A stretch of DNA of 64,000 bases, taken from contig CAJWUI010000001.1 in assembly GCA_913047695.1 (NCBI GenBank), forward strand, positions 62,001 through 126,000. Reading direction: 5' to 3'. This stretch comes from an uncultured Bacteroidota bacterium. Lineage in GTDB: Bacteria > Bacteroidota > Bacteroidia > Flavobacteriales > Flavobacteriaceae. Of this stretch, positions 1-8,993 are shown in pieces. Made by a program: the position numbers and the translations under genes. The notes beneath the pieces are model-generated. The model had not been told where the DNA came from, did no database searches, and saw only the letters and a program-made list of their open reading frames with translations. Position 1 is the stretch's first letter. Each line of letters begins with the position of its first letter.

Positions 1-2107
1 CATTTACATTTTTTGCAACAATATTGGAGTAATCGAAATTTGTATATGATAGTCCATAACCAAAAGGATAAGATGTATTAATACCTTCCTTTTCAAAATG
101 TCTGTAGCCAACATATAAGCCTTCTTCATAAATTGTGAAATCTTTATTTTTTGTTTGCTCTGAGAGAGGTTTCTCCTTTTTATCAAACATGAGTGTCATG
201 TCAGATGAAGTACCATCAGTTGGAAAGTTTTTTGTAGACCGATGATCATTTAGTGCTACAGGAAATGTCATAGGAAGTTTACCACTAGGGTTTACTTTTC
301 CATTAAGAATGTCAACAATAGAATTTCCTGATTCCTGGCCTGCCTGCCATGTGAGTAAAATTGCATCTGGTAAATCTTTCCAGCTATGAGTTTCTATGAC
401 ACCACCAATATTTAGAACTACAACTACTTTTTTATTTTTAGAATGGAATACTTTACATGTTTTTTCTATTAATTCTTTCTCTTTTTTACTTAATAAAAAA
501 TCATTTTTTTCAACTCTGTCCTTTCCTTCGCCACTATTTCTTCCTATTGTCAATACAGCTAAATCTGAATTTTCTGCCATGGTATTTAAATCATTATCTG
601 AGTAATTTATTTGTGGTAGTAATTTTGGATTCATCATTAACATCAAATTCTCAATAATTCCTTCCGGTTTTTTTACAGGATTTTTTTTAAAATAATCTTC
701 ATATAAATCCGTAGATGTTTTATTTAGTTTAAAATTAGATTTTATTAGTGCTTCATCAAGATTGACAGTGTAAGCCTCATCAACGTCACCTGAACCAATT
801 CCCCCTGATATAATATTAAATGAGGTTACTCCTATTAGTGAAATAATATGATTTTCTTTTAATGGTAGTACACCACCATTTTTTAATAAAATCATTCCCT
901 CAGAGGCTTTTTCTCTAACAATTTCTGCATGATATTTTAAATCTGGAGAATTGTCATTTTTGCTATTGTTCATCTTATTTGACCTAAGAATCAATTTTAA
1001 TATTCTACCAGCAGCTGTGTTAAGGTCATAGTCACTTAATTTTTGGTTTTCAAGTCCCTTTTCAAGATCCTCTAATACTTTACTTGTTCCGGGTTCTATA
1101 AGATCATTTCCTGCATTAATCGACTCCACGGTATCACCACCCCCAAACCAATCTGTCATTACAGTTCCTTTAAAACCCCAATCTTCCCTTAAAATACTTG
1201 TTAAAAGTCTTTTATTTACAGTTACATATTTCCCATTCAATTTATTATAAGATGACATAATAGCCCAGGGTTGGGATTTTTTAACCATTATTTCAAATCC
1301 TTTCAAATAAATTTCCCTGAGAGTTCTTTCATCTACTTGAGCATTGTTTTTCATTCGGTCAGTTTCTTGATTATTCACAATAAAATGTTTAGGGCAAGCA
1401 CCCACATTATTTTTCTGAATTCCATTAACTATGCCAGCAGCAATATTGCCTGATAAAACCGGGTCCTCTGAAAAGTATTCAAAATTCCTTCCACAAAGTG
1501 GGTTTCTATGTAAATTCATTCCAGGAGCAAGAATTATGTCGACACCATAACTTTTTGCCTCGCTACCCATTGCTTCACCAATTTCAAAAGCTAAATTTTT
1601 ATCCCAAGTTGATGCTATCAAAGAGCCCACGGGAAATGCAGTGCTGTATAATTTTTTATCAGAATTCTTTCTTTTCGATGAAATTCTCAAGCCTGCTGGA
1701 CCATCAGCTAAGTAAAGTTTACTAAGGCCAAACCTTTTGTTACCATAAATTTCACCTGCAGCACCTGGAACACCATTTGAGTTAAAACCTAGCATCGAAC
1801 CTATACCAGTTCCTTTTAAAATAGCAATTTTTTCTTCATTTGTCATTTTGTTTAGCAAATCAGAAACTCTTTCTTCTAGACTTTTAGAATTATCCTCATA
1901 TGTATCAAGAAGATTGTTATTGTTAAAATCATTAAAAGTTAAACCCTTATCGTTTGTAATACTTTTTACTTTTATTTCTCCATAGTTGTTGTTGTCAAAA
2001 TCAAAAAGGAAAGATTTTATATAAAGATATCCACCTAGACCTAAAGCAGATATTATTACAGCTACACCAGTTAATGTAATTAGAAGAATTTTTATAATTT
2101 TTTTCAT
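1..2107 (-). CDS. Glycoside hydrolase family 3 beta-glucosidase-like enzyme, C-terminus beyond left edge
   Basis: The reverse-strand frame opens with ATG at 2107 and stays open to base 1 (702 full codons), so the 3' end lies outside the window. An N-terminal hydrophobic segment (about residues 5-30) looks like a signal anchor or uncleaved signal, so the enzyme probably acts in the periplasm or at the outer surface. GH3 landmarks appear in order: LADGPAGLR near 133-141, GRNFEYFSEDP near 207-216, KHFIVNNQETDR near 240-251, and the nucleophile Asp in MTDWFGGGD near residue 319. The second GH3 domain follows, with AGQESG and the PFGYGLSYTNF fibronectin-III entry near the edge. Family knowledge: GH3 enzymes release terminal beta-linked glucose, xylose or N-acetylglucosamine. 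The substrate here cannot be told. It is divergent from the gene at 2158. Confidence 0.93.
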   Translation of the reverse strand, partial: MKKIIKILLITLTGVAVIISALGLGGYLYIKSFLFDFDNNNYGEIKVKSITNDKGLTFNDFNNNNLLDTYEDNSKSLEERVSDLLNKMTNEEKIAILKGTGIGSMLGFNSNGVPGAAGEIYGNKRFGLSKLYLADGPAGLRISSKRKNSDKKLYSTAFPVGSLIASTWDKNLAFEIGEAMGSEAKSYGVDIILAPGMNLHRNPLCGRNFEYFSEDPVLSGNIAAGIVNGIQKNNVGACPKHFIVNNQETDRMKNNAQVDERTLREIYLKGFEIMVKKSQPWAIMSSYNKLNGKYVTVNKRLLTSILREDWGFKGTVMTDWFGGGDTVESINAGNDLIEPGTSKVLEDLEKGLENQKLSDYDLNTAAGRILKLILRSNKMNNSKNDNSPDLKYHAEIVREKASEGMILLKNGGVLPLKENHIISLIGVTSFNIISGGIGSGDVDEAYTVNLDEALIKSNFKLNKTSTDLYEDYFKKNPVKKPEGIIENLMLMMNPKLLPQINYSDNDLNTMAENSDLAVLTIGRNSGEGKDRVEKNDFLLSKKEKELIEKTCKVFHSKNKKVVVVLNIGGVIETHSWKDLPDAILLTWQAGQESGNSIVDILNGKVNPSGKLPMTFPVALNDHRSTKNFPTDGTSSDMTLMFDKKEKPLSEQTKNKDFTIYEEGLYVGYRHFEKEGINTSYPFGYGLSYTNFDYSNIVAKNVN

Positions 2108-2130
2108 TTGTTATACAATATTATATATTG

Positions 2131-2160
2131 TTTGCTAAATATAAATAATAGTTAATTTTG
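2131..2160 (+). promoter_or_regulatory. Promoter-like motif TTTG-N18-TAATTTTG ahead of the porin/ABC operon
   Basis: TTTG at 2131-2134 and TAATTTTG at 2153-2160, 18 bases apart, match the Bacteroidetes -33/-7 consensus. The -7 box overlaps the TTG codon at 2158 that best starts the next gene. Either this match is chance, or the true translation start lies further downstream. Confidence 0.35.
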
Positions 2161-3288
2161 AACAAGTGCATTCTTTATAATATAATCATATTCGTATGTA
2201 TAAATCTTTTGAATGCACAATCAAATTATGAGTTTGATGGACAGATCTTAGGACAAACGAATGTTGGATTTGGTAAAGAAAGCACAAAATTTTTAGGGAC
2301 AAGATATCTCCCTGAATTTACATTTAACAAAGAAATTGATAGTCTTAGTTCATTTGCTATTGAAACATCAGTTAATATAAGTCTGTCAAAAACAAATATA
2401 CCAGACAATTCATCAGATATAAATTCTAATTTTTCTCCTTACAGAATCTGGTTAAGATATCTGAAAAAAAACTGGGAGTTAAGACTAGGATTACAAAAAA
2501 TTGATTTTGGTTCAGCACAACTTCTTCGTCCAATTCAATGGTTTAATCAAATTGACCCAAGAGATCCGGTAGGTTTGACCAATGGAGTTTATGGTTTACT
2601 GGTAAGACATTATTTCAAAAATAATTCTAATTTATGGTTGTGGGGTCTTTATGGAAATGAGAAACAGAGGGGCTTAGACGCTTTGACAACCTTAAATGAT
2701 TCACCTGAATTTGGTGGAAGATTTCAAACTTTTATTCCAAAAGGTGAAGCGGCATTATCATATCATTACAGAGAGGCTGGAGCTAACAATATTCCATTTT
2801 TTGAAAATTATTCAAGTCCAGAACACAGAATAGGCTTTGATTCGAAAATTGATATTGGATTTGGAATGTGGACAGAATTAACCTATGTACATAGAGCAAA
2901 AAATATAGGTATACTAACTAATCAATTATTGTTAAACTTAGGAGTAGATTACACCTTCAGAATTGGAAATGGTTTAACAGTATCTAAAGAATATTTATTT
3001 TCAAATTCTACAGATAGTATGACCAATGAATCGTTAAGAAGAGGATTTAGTGCGTTGAATTTCAATTACCCTTTGGGTCTTTCATCATCGTTAAGTGGTC
3101 TTATCTATCAACAATGGAATAACAATACTCAAACCTTAATGTTAAATTACCAACAACAATTTAATAGTTTATCAGGATATATTATCTTGTATTATAATCC
3201 GAAAACCGTTGAAGGCATTCAACAAAATGATATCTTCCAAAGTTTTTCTGGGCCCGGGGTACAATTATTAATAGTTTTTAATCATTAG
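2158..3288 (+). CDS. Outer-membrane beta-barrel (porin-like) protein
   Basis: The 376-residue product begins with a signal peptide (basic start, hydrophobic core, likely cleavage after LLNA before QS). A long run of alternating amphipathic strands follows, with frequent aromatic turns, and it ends in a hydrophobic strand. This is typical of a Bacteroidetes outer-membrane barrel. TTG at 2158 is chosen because it gives a complete signal peptide and no ATG lies in frame nearby. The stop is one base before the ATPase gene, so it is the first gene of a five-gene operon with an ABC-type export or sorting machine. It may be the outer-membrane end of that machine, but this is inferred from position. 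No specific family could be named. Confidence 0.75.
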   Translation: MNKCILYNIIIFVCINLLNAQSNYEFDGQILGQTNVGFGKESTKFLGTRYLPEFTFNKEIDSLSSFAIETSVNISLSKTNIPDNSSDINSNFSPYRIWLRYLKKNWELRLGLQKIDFGSAQLLRPIQWFNQIDPRDPVGLTNGVYGLLVRHYFKNNSNLWLWGLYGNEKQRGLDALTTLNDSPEFGGRFQTFIPKGEAALSYHYREAGANNIPFFENYSSPEHRIGFDSKIDIGFGMWTELTYVHRAKNIGILTNQLLLNLGVDYTFRIGNGLTVSKEYLFSNSTDSMTNESLRRGFSALNFNYPLGLSSSLSGLIYQQWNNNTQTLMLNYQQQFNSLSGYIILYYNPKTVEGIQQNDIFQSFSGPGVQLLIVFNH

Positions 3289-3289
3289 A

Positions 3290-3982
3290 ATGAGCAAACC
3301 AATCATACAACTAAAAAATACCTCAAAGAGTTATCCCATTGCAGGAAAAGAATTTATGGCTCTTAAAAAATTAGACTTGTCAATACTAGAAGCTGAATTT
3401 ACTGGAATTGTTGGTCCAAGTGGATCAGGTAAAACAACTCTATTAAATATTATGGGTTCGCTTGATAAACCTTCAACCGGTGATGCTACTGTTTTAGGAA
3501 AAGAAATTAAATCTTTGAGTCATAAAGAAGCTGCTAGCCTTAGAAATTTTAATATTGGTTTTATTTTTCAGGTATTTAATTTATTACCAGTTTATACAGT
3601 TTTCGAAAATGTAGAATTCGCACTTCTGCTTCAAAAAAAATCTGAGCTTGAAAGAAAAAAAGCTGTCATGAAAGCTTTAGAGTGGGTTGGACTTGAAGAT
3701 CAAGCAGATAAAAGGCCAGACAAACTTTCTGGAGGAGAAAGTCAAAGAGTTGCAATAGCAAGGGCTATGGTTAAGACTCCTAAAATTGTTCTTGCAGATG
3801 AGCCCACAGCAAATCTTGACTCAGAAAATGCGCATGGAATTTTAAAAACAATGAAAAAATTAAATAAAGATTTGGGCACTACTTTTCTTTTTTCTACACA
3901 TGACGAAAAGGTAATGGGTTATTTAGACAGAATCATTCATTTAAGGGATGGCAGAATCGAAAAAGATAAAAAAGTAAAATAA
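3290..3982 (+). CDS. ABC transporter ATP-binding protein, LolD/MacB type
   Basis: A 230-residue ABC ATPase with every expected motif: Walker A GPSGSGKTT (about 42-50), the Q-loop in FQVFNLLPVYTVFENV, the signature LSGGESQRVAIARA, Walker B IVLADEPTANLD, and the H-loop STHD. The F-N-L-L-P-x-x-T-V-x-E-N-V pattern is typical of the LolD/MacB/FtsE group, which powers FtsX-type permeases that act on periplasmic substrates rather than moving them through a membrane channel. Its TAA overlaps the ATG of the first permease by one base. Together with the two permeases it should form a mechanotransmission-type ABC complex in the inner membrane. Confidence 0.95.
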   Translation: MSKPIIQLKNTSKSYPIAGKEFMALKKLDLSILEAEFTGIVGPSGSGKTTLLNIMGSLDKPSTGDATVLGKEIKSLSHKEAASLRNFNIGFIFQVFNLLPVYTVFENVEFALLLQKKSELERKKAVMKALEWVGLEDQADKRPDKLSGGESQRVAIARAMVKTPKIVLADEPTANLDSENAHGILKTMKKLNKDLGTTFLFSTHDEKVMGYLDRIIHLRDGRIEKDKKVK

Positions 3983-5136
3983 TGAAATTAGAGTTTAAAC
4001 TTGCATTTAAGAACTTATTTGGTGCAAAACTGAGGACTTTATTAAATGTTTTTGTTCTTTCATTTTCCTTTGTAATTATAATCTTTCTTAATTCAATAAT
4101 GGATGGGTGGGATCAACAAGCTCAGAAAGATAGTGTTGAATGGGAATTCGGAGAAGGACACCTATTACATAACGATTACGACCCTTTAGATTCATATACC
4201 ATTTTAGATGGTCATGGTGAAATACCAAAAAGGAGTATTGGCATGACACCAGTTTTAGAGCGTCAAGCTTCAGTTTATCCACAAGGAAGAATGATTGGTG
4301 TAGTTTTAAAAGGAATTCCATCAGATCAAAAAATACTGAAATTACCTACTAAAAAATTAAATCAAAATAAAGATGAGTTTCCAGTTATAATTGGAAAAAG
4401 ATTTTCTGAGTCTGCAAAGTTGAAAAAAGGAGATAGAGTACAAATAAGATGGAGAGATAAAAACGGTACCTACGACGCTAATACAATCATTATCGAAGAA
4501 ATATTTGATTCTAATGTTCCTAATATTGACAATGGTAAAATTTGGATTGATATAGAGAAACTTTGGAAAATGACTGGTTTAGAAAATCAAGCGACTTATT
4601 TTATTTTAGACCAAAATTTTAGAAAAGGTCCATTTGATTCATGGACTTATAGATCAAAAACGACTCTATTAAAAAACATCAAAGATCTTATTGATCAGAA
4701 AAAGGCAAGCCAGTCTGTAATATTTGGACTTTTATTAGCAATCGCATTGCTCGCAATTTTTGACACACAAATTTTATCAATTTTTAGAAGGCAAAAAGAA
4801 ATCGGCACTTACATTGCTCTCGGAATGACTCGTCTTCGAGTTGTTCGTCTTTTCACAATTGAAGGAAGTGTATACAGTATAATGGCTTTAATTTTTGGGA
4901 GTATTTATGGCATACCTTTTTTTATATATATGTCTAAAGCTGGTTTTCCTATTCCACCTGCTGATCAAAAACTAGGTATTGCTATAGCCGATGTTATCTA
5001 TCCAGTTTATGGACTCAAATTAATTTTACTAACAATTCTTACAGTAATTATATCCGCCACAGTTGTTAGCTATCTTCCTGCAAGAAAAATAGCAAAATTA
5101 AATCCAGTACTTGCACTTAAGGGTAAAAAACAATGA
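3982..5136 (+). CDS. FtsX/MacB-type ABC permease (first of a pair)
   Basis: A 384-residue permease with the FtsX layout: one transmembrane helix near residues 17-40, a large periplasmic domain, then three C-terminal helices (about 240-262, 295-320 and 345-370). The cytoplasmic coupling segment IFRRQKEIGTYIALGMTR between C-terminal helices is a hallmark of LolC/LolE/MacB-type proteins. It overlaps the next permease by four bases (ATGA), so a heterodimer like LolC/LolE is likely. Substrate unknown. The LolA-like gene at the operon end suggests a lipidated or hydrophobic cargo. Confidence 0.9.
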   Translation: MKLEFKLAFKNLFGAKLRTLLNVFVLSFSFVIIIFLNSIMDGWDQQAQKDSVEWEFGEGHLLHNDYDPLDSYTILDGHGEIPKRSIGMTPVLERQASVYPQGRMIGVVLKGIPSDQKILKLPTKKLNQNKDEFPVIIGKRFSESAKLKKGDRVQIRWRDKNGTYDANTIIIEEIFDSNVPNIDNGKIWIDIEKLWKMTGLENQATYFILDQNFRKGPFDSWTYRSKTTLLKNIKDLIDQKKASQSVIFGLLLAIALLAIFDTQILSIFRRQKEIGTYIALGMTRLRVVRLFTIEGSVYSIMALIFGSIYGIPFFIYMSKAGFPIPPADQKLGIAIADVIYPVYGLKLILLTILTVIISATVVSYLPARKIAKLNPVLALKGKKQ

Positions 5137-6407
5137 TAAAATTTATTTTCAAGGGTATTTTAAGGGATAAAAGTAAAAGTGTAATCCCACTTGCCGTAAT
5201 ATCTGTGGGTGTAATGGTTACAGTTATAATGTCTGGCTTTCTTAATGGTGTATTTTCAGATGTAATTAATCAAAATGCAAAGCTTGACACTGGACACGTT
5301 AAAATTATGTCTAAACCTTATTTTGAAAATAAAGAACAACTTCCAAATGACCTTGCATTATTAGAAATTCAAGAATTAATAGATTCACTAAACTTAAATT
5401 ATCCAGATCTTATTTGGACACCCAGAATAAAATTTGGTGGTATTATGGATGTTCCTGACAAAGAAGGTAATACAAAATCTCAAGGTCCAGGAATAGGTTT
5501 AGCATTAGCACTCCAAAATAGTAAATCTGATGAGTTAAAAAGGCTTCAACTAAGTAAATCATTGAGAAAAGGCAACTTACCCGCTGAAAGTGGAGAAATA
5601 CTGTTGAGTGATAATTATGCTAAAAAATTAAAAATTAATCCTGGAGAAAAGATTACATTTTTTGGTTCTACTATGGAGGGCAGTATGGTATTTCAAAGTT
5701 ACAAAATGGTTGGAACAGTTGAGTTTGGTTCTCCACTTATGGATAGAGGTACATTTATAATTGACATTGAAGATGCTCAAAATCTTTTAGACATGGAAAA
5801 TGGTACAGGAGAACTTTTAGGATACTTTAAAGATGGTATTTATAATGATCAAAAAGCATTAGTAATTTCAAACGAATTCAATTCAAAATATTCAAAAAGT
5901 CAAGATGAATATGCACCTGTAATGGTAACTTTGAAAGATCAAAACGGTCTTAGAGAAAGTCTTGATATGGGAGATGCCTTTTCAGGTATATTTATATTTA
6001 TATTTATTTTATCAATGTCACTTGTTCTTTGGAACACAGGACTAATTGGTGGACTAAGGAGATACAATGAGTTTGGTATAAGGCTAGCTTTGGGTGAATC
6101 AAAAAGAAATGTTTTTAAGCTAATGATGGTTGAAGCTACAATAATTGGTTTAATCGGATCAATTTTTGGAACAACTCTTGGAATTATTTTTTGTTATTAC
6201 CTGCAGGAGTATGGAATAGATATTTCAAGTGATATAGAAAATTCAACAATAATTATGCCTTCCGTGATGCGAGCTTATATAACATCTGACCTTTTTTATG
6301 TAGGTTTTATTCCAGGATTATTTTCGATGCTTTTTGGAACAGCTTTAGCGGGAAGAGGAATTTTTAAAAGAGAGACTGCTCGCTTATTTAAAGAATTAGA
6401 AGTTTAA
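5133..6407 (+). CDS. FtsX/MacB-type ABC permease (second of a pair)
   Basis: A 424-residue paralogue-like partner of the preceding permease. It has an N-terminal helix (about 15-38), a periplasmic domain of roughly 250 residues, and three C-terminal helices. The coupling segment GLRRYNEFGIRLALGESKRNVF corresponds to the RRQKEIGTYIALG region of its partner. The start overlaps the previous stop by four bases. The two permeases differ clearly in sequence, which argues for a heterodimer rather than a recent duplication. It sits 12 bases upstream of the LolA-like gene. Confidence 0.9.
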   Translation: MIKFIFKGILRDKSKSVIPLAVISVGVMVTVIMSGFLNGVFSDVINQNAKLDTGHVKIMSKPYFENKEQLPNDLALLEIQELIDSLNLNYPDLIWTPRIKFGGIMDVPDKEGNTKSQGPGIGLALALQNSKSDELKRLQLSKSLRKGNLPAESGEILLSDNYAKKLKINPGEKITFFGSTMEGSMVFQSYKMVGTVEFGSPLMDRGTFIIDIEDAQNLLDMENGTGELLGYFKDGIYNDQKALVISNEFNSKYSKSQDEYAPVMVTLKDQNGLRESLDMGDAFSGIFIFIFILSMSLVLWNTGLIGGLRRYNEFGIRLALGESKRNVFKLMMVEATIIGLIGSIFGTTLGIIFCYYLQEYGIDISSDIENSTIIMPSVMRAYITSDLFYVGFIPGLFSMLFGTALAGRGIFKRETARLFKELEV

Positions 6408-6419
6408 AAAAATACTATT

Positions 6420-7172
6420 ATGAAAAAAAACATTTTATTTTTCACATTTACAATTTTTCTGTCATTATACTCTAGTGCTCAAACAACTAATAATGAAAAA
6501 GCATTAGAAATCATAAAAAAGATAGACAATAACATGTTTTCAAAAACACAAATCGTAACCTCTGAAATGATTGTGTACGGTAAAAGAAAAAAAAGAATAA
6601 TTAGATCTAAAGGTTATTCTAAGGGAAAAGAGAATAATTATACAGAGTATTTATCCCCTGAAAGAGAGAAAGGAACGAAAATGTTAAAACTTGATAAACG
6701 ATTATGGATTTATTCCCCTTCAACCGACAGAACAATTCAACTTTCTGGTCATCTTTTGAGGCAGTCGGTGATGGGATCAGATCTTTCTTATGAAGACATG
6801 ATGGAAGAAAGAAAATTATCACAGGTTTATACTGCTGAAATAGTTAATGAGGAAATATATTTGGACTCTCCAGTTTGGATAATGCAATTAACTTCAAAAG
6901 TTGAGGGATTAGCATATTATAAAAGAACTTTATGGATTGATAAAAATAAATTTGTTCCCTTAAAAGAAAATCTTTACGCTAAAAGTGGTATCCTTTTAAA
7001 AACAACAACATTTACAAATATCAAAAAGATCGATTCAAGGTGGTTTCCAATGAAAATGAACTATAAGGATATGCTCAAAGATGGTAAAGGAACAGACTTC
7101 ATTATTTTAGACATTGCATTTAACACAAAAATCCCAGACAACTATTTTTCAAAAAATATTTTAAAAAAATAA
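6420..7172 (+). CDS. Periplasmic LolA-like outer-membrane lipoprotein-sorting protein
   Basis: A 250-residue protein with a clear signal peptide (about residues 1-21, ending SSAQ). The body matches the Bacteroidetes and proteobacterial family annotated as outer membrane lipoprotein-sorting protein: YLSPEREKGTKMLKLDKRLWIYSPSTDRTIQLSGH followed by SVMGSDLSYEDMM (split here from one continuous stretch around residues 78-127). The fold is a half-barrel that shields an acyl chain or other hydrophobic ligand. As the last gene of the ABC-porin operon it is a natural periplasmic carrier between the permeases and the outer membrane. A separate canonical LolA lies at 30022-30657, so this one probably serves a dedicated substrate. 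Confidence 0.88.
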   Translation: MKKNILFFTFTIFLSLYSSAQTTNNEKALEIIKKIDNNMFSKTQIVTSEMIVYGKRKKRIIRSKGYSKGKENNYTEYLSPEREKGTKMLKLDKRLWIYSPSTDRTIQLSGHLLRQSVMGSDLSYEDMMEERKLSQVYTAEIVNEEIYLDSPVWIMQLTSKVEGLAYYKRTLWIDKNKFVPLKENLYAKSGILLKTTTFTNIKKIDSRWFPMKMNYKDMLKDGKGTDFIILDIAFNTKIPDNYFSKNILKK

Positions 7173-7196
7173 ATCAATTCTTTTTAGGAACAGACA

Positions 7197-7661
7197 TCAA
7201 AGTGTCAGAAAATAAATAATCGTTGGAATAAAGATAAATATTGAAAACATGTCAAAAGTTTTTGAAGTTTTTTCTTTAGAATGCCAATATGCCAAAAGGA
7301 TTAATGGTAACTGGAAAGGAAGTCTTAATAATGCGTCATTTTTGGTTATACCGTAAATTTTCTGAGGAACTTCTGATATATATAAATAAATATTTGCTGG
7401 GAATACTGAAATCAATAATACGATTATTCCAATTCCTGCAAACTTTCTAGTTGACCTTGGAATCAAAAGAAGTCCAAAGATTATTTCAAAAAAACCAGAA
7501 AGATATACTGCTAAATGGGGAAACTTGATGTATGGTGGTACAATTACCAAAAAAAAATCTACATCAGTAAAGTGTTTGACTCCAACAAAAATGTAGAGTA
7601 TACTAAGGGAATAGACGGTAATTATTTTTGTTGTAGAGAATAATTTACTTAAATAAATCAT
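7197..7661 (-). CDS. DoxX-family integral membrane protein
   Basis: A 154-residue protein with four hydrophobic segments (about 13-31, 52-70, 75-97 and 116-132). It carries the DoxX-like pattern YIFVGVKHFTD near the first helix and YLSGFFEIIFGLLLIP in the second. DoxX proteins are small inner-membrane proteins linked to quinone or redox functions, but their biochemistry is poorly known. It is the last gene of the reverse-strand group YHYH-MORN-SCO-DoxX, 42 bases after the SCO gene, and converges on the LolA-like gene. Confidence 0.8.
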   Translation of the reverse strand: MIYLSKLFSTTKIITVYSLSILYIFVGVKHFTDVDFFLVIVPPYIKFPHLAVYLSGFFEIIFGLLLIPRSTRKFAGIGIIVLLISVFPANIYLYISEVPQKIYGITKNDALLRLPFQLPLILLAYWHSKEKTSKTFDMFSIFIFIPTIIYFLTL

Positions 7662-7703
7662 CTAAAAGCAGGAGAAGTTAAAAGTTTTAATTGGCTTCAT
7701 AAT

Positions 7704-8354
7704 TCAAAGTAATGATTTAATATCTTCAATCATACGTGAAGTTTCAAGGGGTAAAGTACCGTTGTAAATCGCCCTTATTCTGCCATTTTGGTCAACAAGA
7801 ATAAAATTTTCAGTATGGATAAAATCGTCCAAATAAGTTACTGATTTTCCAAATCCTTCGTCTGCGAAATAGGATTCTCTTGCTATTTTGTAAATATCAT
7901 GCTTTGGTCCTGTAAGTAAATACCAGAAATTAGAATTTATACTATTCATTTTTCCATACTCATTAAGTTTCTCTTGATCATCAATCCAAGGCATAACGGT
8001 GTGTGATAATATTTTAACTTTTTCATTTGAAGAAAATTCTTTCTGAACTTTTAATAGGTTCGAAGCCATTTTAGGGCAGACTGTACCACAAGAAGTAAAG
8101 AAAAAATTTGCAATGTATATCTTTCCAAATAAATCATTTTGATTGATCCATTTTCCTTCTTGATTTTGAAAATTAAATGATTTTATTCTATGAATTTGGT
8201 CTAATTTTTTATTTGATTGATCTAGCCATATTGGTGTAAATGTAGGTTCATTATAATATGGTAACTCAATATCATTTGAATAGATGTTGTTTGAGTTAAA
8301 CGTTTTTTTGCATGAACAGAGAAAAATCAAAAAAATTAAAATGTTATTTTTCAT
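7704..8354 (-). CDS. SCO1/SenC-family copper-binding lipoprotein
   Basis: A 216-residue lipoprotein with a signal ending in the lipobox LCSC (Cys15). The thioredoxin-like core contains FFTSCGTVCPKM, giving the CxxxC copper ligands Cys89 and Cys93. The third ligand is His180 in DDFIHTENF, placed as expected for the family. SCO proteins deliver copper to the CuA site of cytochrome oxidase or act as thiol redox proteins in the periplasm. The start codon overlaps the MORN gene's stop by four bases (ATGA), so the two are translationally coupled. Its neighbours suggest a local copper or redox task rather than oxidase assembly, as no oxidase gene is near. Confidence 0.92.
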   Translation of the reverse strand: MKNNILIFLIFLCSCKKTFNSNNIYSNDIELPYYNEPTFTPIWLDQSNKKLDQIHRIKSFNFQNQEGKWINQNDLFGKIYIANFFFTSCGTVCPKMASNLLKVQKEFSSNEKVKILSHTVMPWIDDQEKLNEYGKMNSINSNFWYLLTGPKHDIYKIARESYFADEGFGKSVTYLDDFIHTENFILVDQNGRIRAIYNGTLPLETSRMIEDIKSLL

Positions 8355-8977
8355 CTCACAACTATATAAGGATCAATAATTTCTTCCTTGATATTGATTT
8401 TAGTACATCGTTTAATACCTGCAAGTCCATATCTTCTCCCATTTTCTCTTATGATAAAGTTAGATCTTAATTTACCATCTTTTCGCCAAATTTTAGTTGC
8501 GCCAAAAGGCTTACCATTTAAATAATTAATTTCTGAGTATAATTGGCCGTTTTCATACCATTGATAGTGCGTCTCCTCACTTAGTCCTTTGTTAAAAAAA
8601 TATTCAAACTTTTTTTGCCCGTTTATATACCATCCATTATGCGTACCTACTTTTTTTCCACTATGATAATACCTTTTAAATTTTAATTTCCCATTATCAA
8701 AATATCCTACACTTTTTCCTTCAAGATATCCATTCAAGTAACCTTTTTTTTCAATTATATCATTGTTTGAATTTTTTTTAATTACGTATCCTGAAAACAT
8801 TTCCCCATCAAAGATGAGTCTTCCTTTAGAATCAGGATCTAATTTTGATTTATCTAGGGAAATTAATTTATTTGGTATAAGAACTGCTTTAAAGCTAGAG
8901 TTTGTAAAGGATATTATAGATACATATGATATAACTAAAATTAAAACTACAATAATTGCTTTGACCGTGGTTTTCAA
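8351..8977 (-). CDS. MORN/YwqK-type repeat protein, membrane-anchored
   Basis: A 208-residue protein with an N-terminal hydrophobic segment (about 7-25) and at least four repeats of the toxin-antitoxin YwqK/MORN pattern: YFDNGKLKFKRYYHSGKKVG, WYINGQKKFEYFFNKG, WYENGQLYSEINYLNGKPFG and WRKDGKLRSNFIIRENGRRYG. The start codon is TTG at 8977, 17 bases after the YHYH stop. A short basic tail with a single Cys (GIKRCTKI) follows the repeats. Such repeat proteins form extended beta sheets, and their role here is unknown. The fixed neighbourhood with YHYH and SCO proteins suggests one pathway. Confidence 0.8.
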   Translation of the reverse strand: MKTTVKAIIVVLILVISYVSIISFTNSSFKAVLIPNKLISLDKSKLDPDSKGRLIFDGEMFSGYVIKKNSNNDIIEKKGYLNGYLEGKSVGYFDNGKLKFKRYYHSGKKVGTHNGWYINGQKKFEYFFNKGLSEETHYQWYENGQLYSEINYLNGKPFGATKIWRKDGKLRSNFIIRENGRRYGLAGIKRCTKINIKEEIIDPYIVVR

Positions 8978-8993
8978 TTTAAAAGATTTTGAG

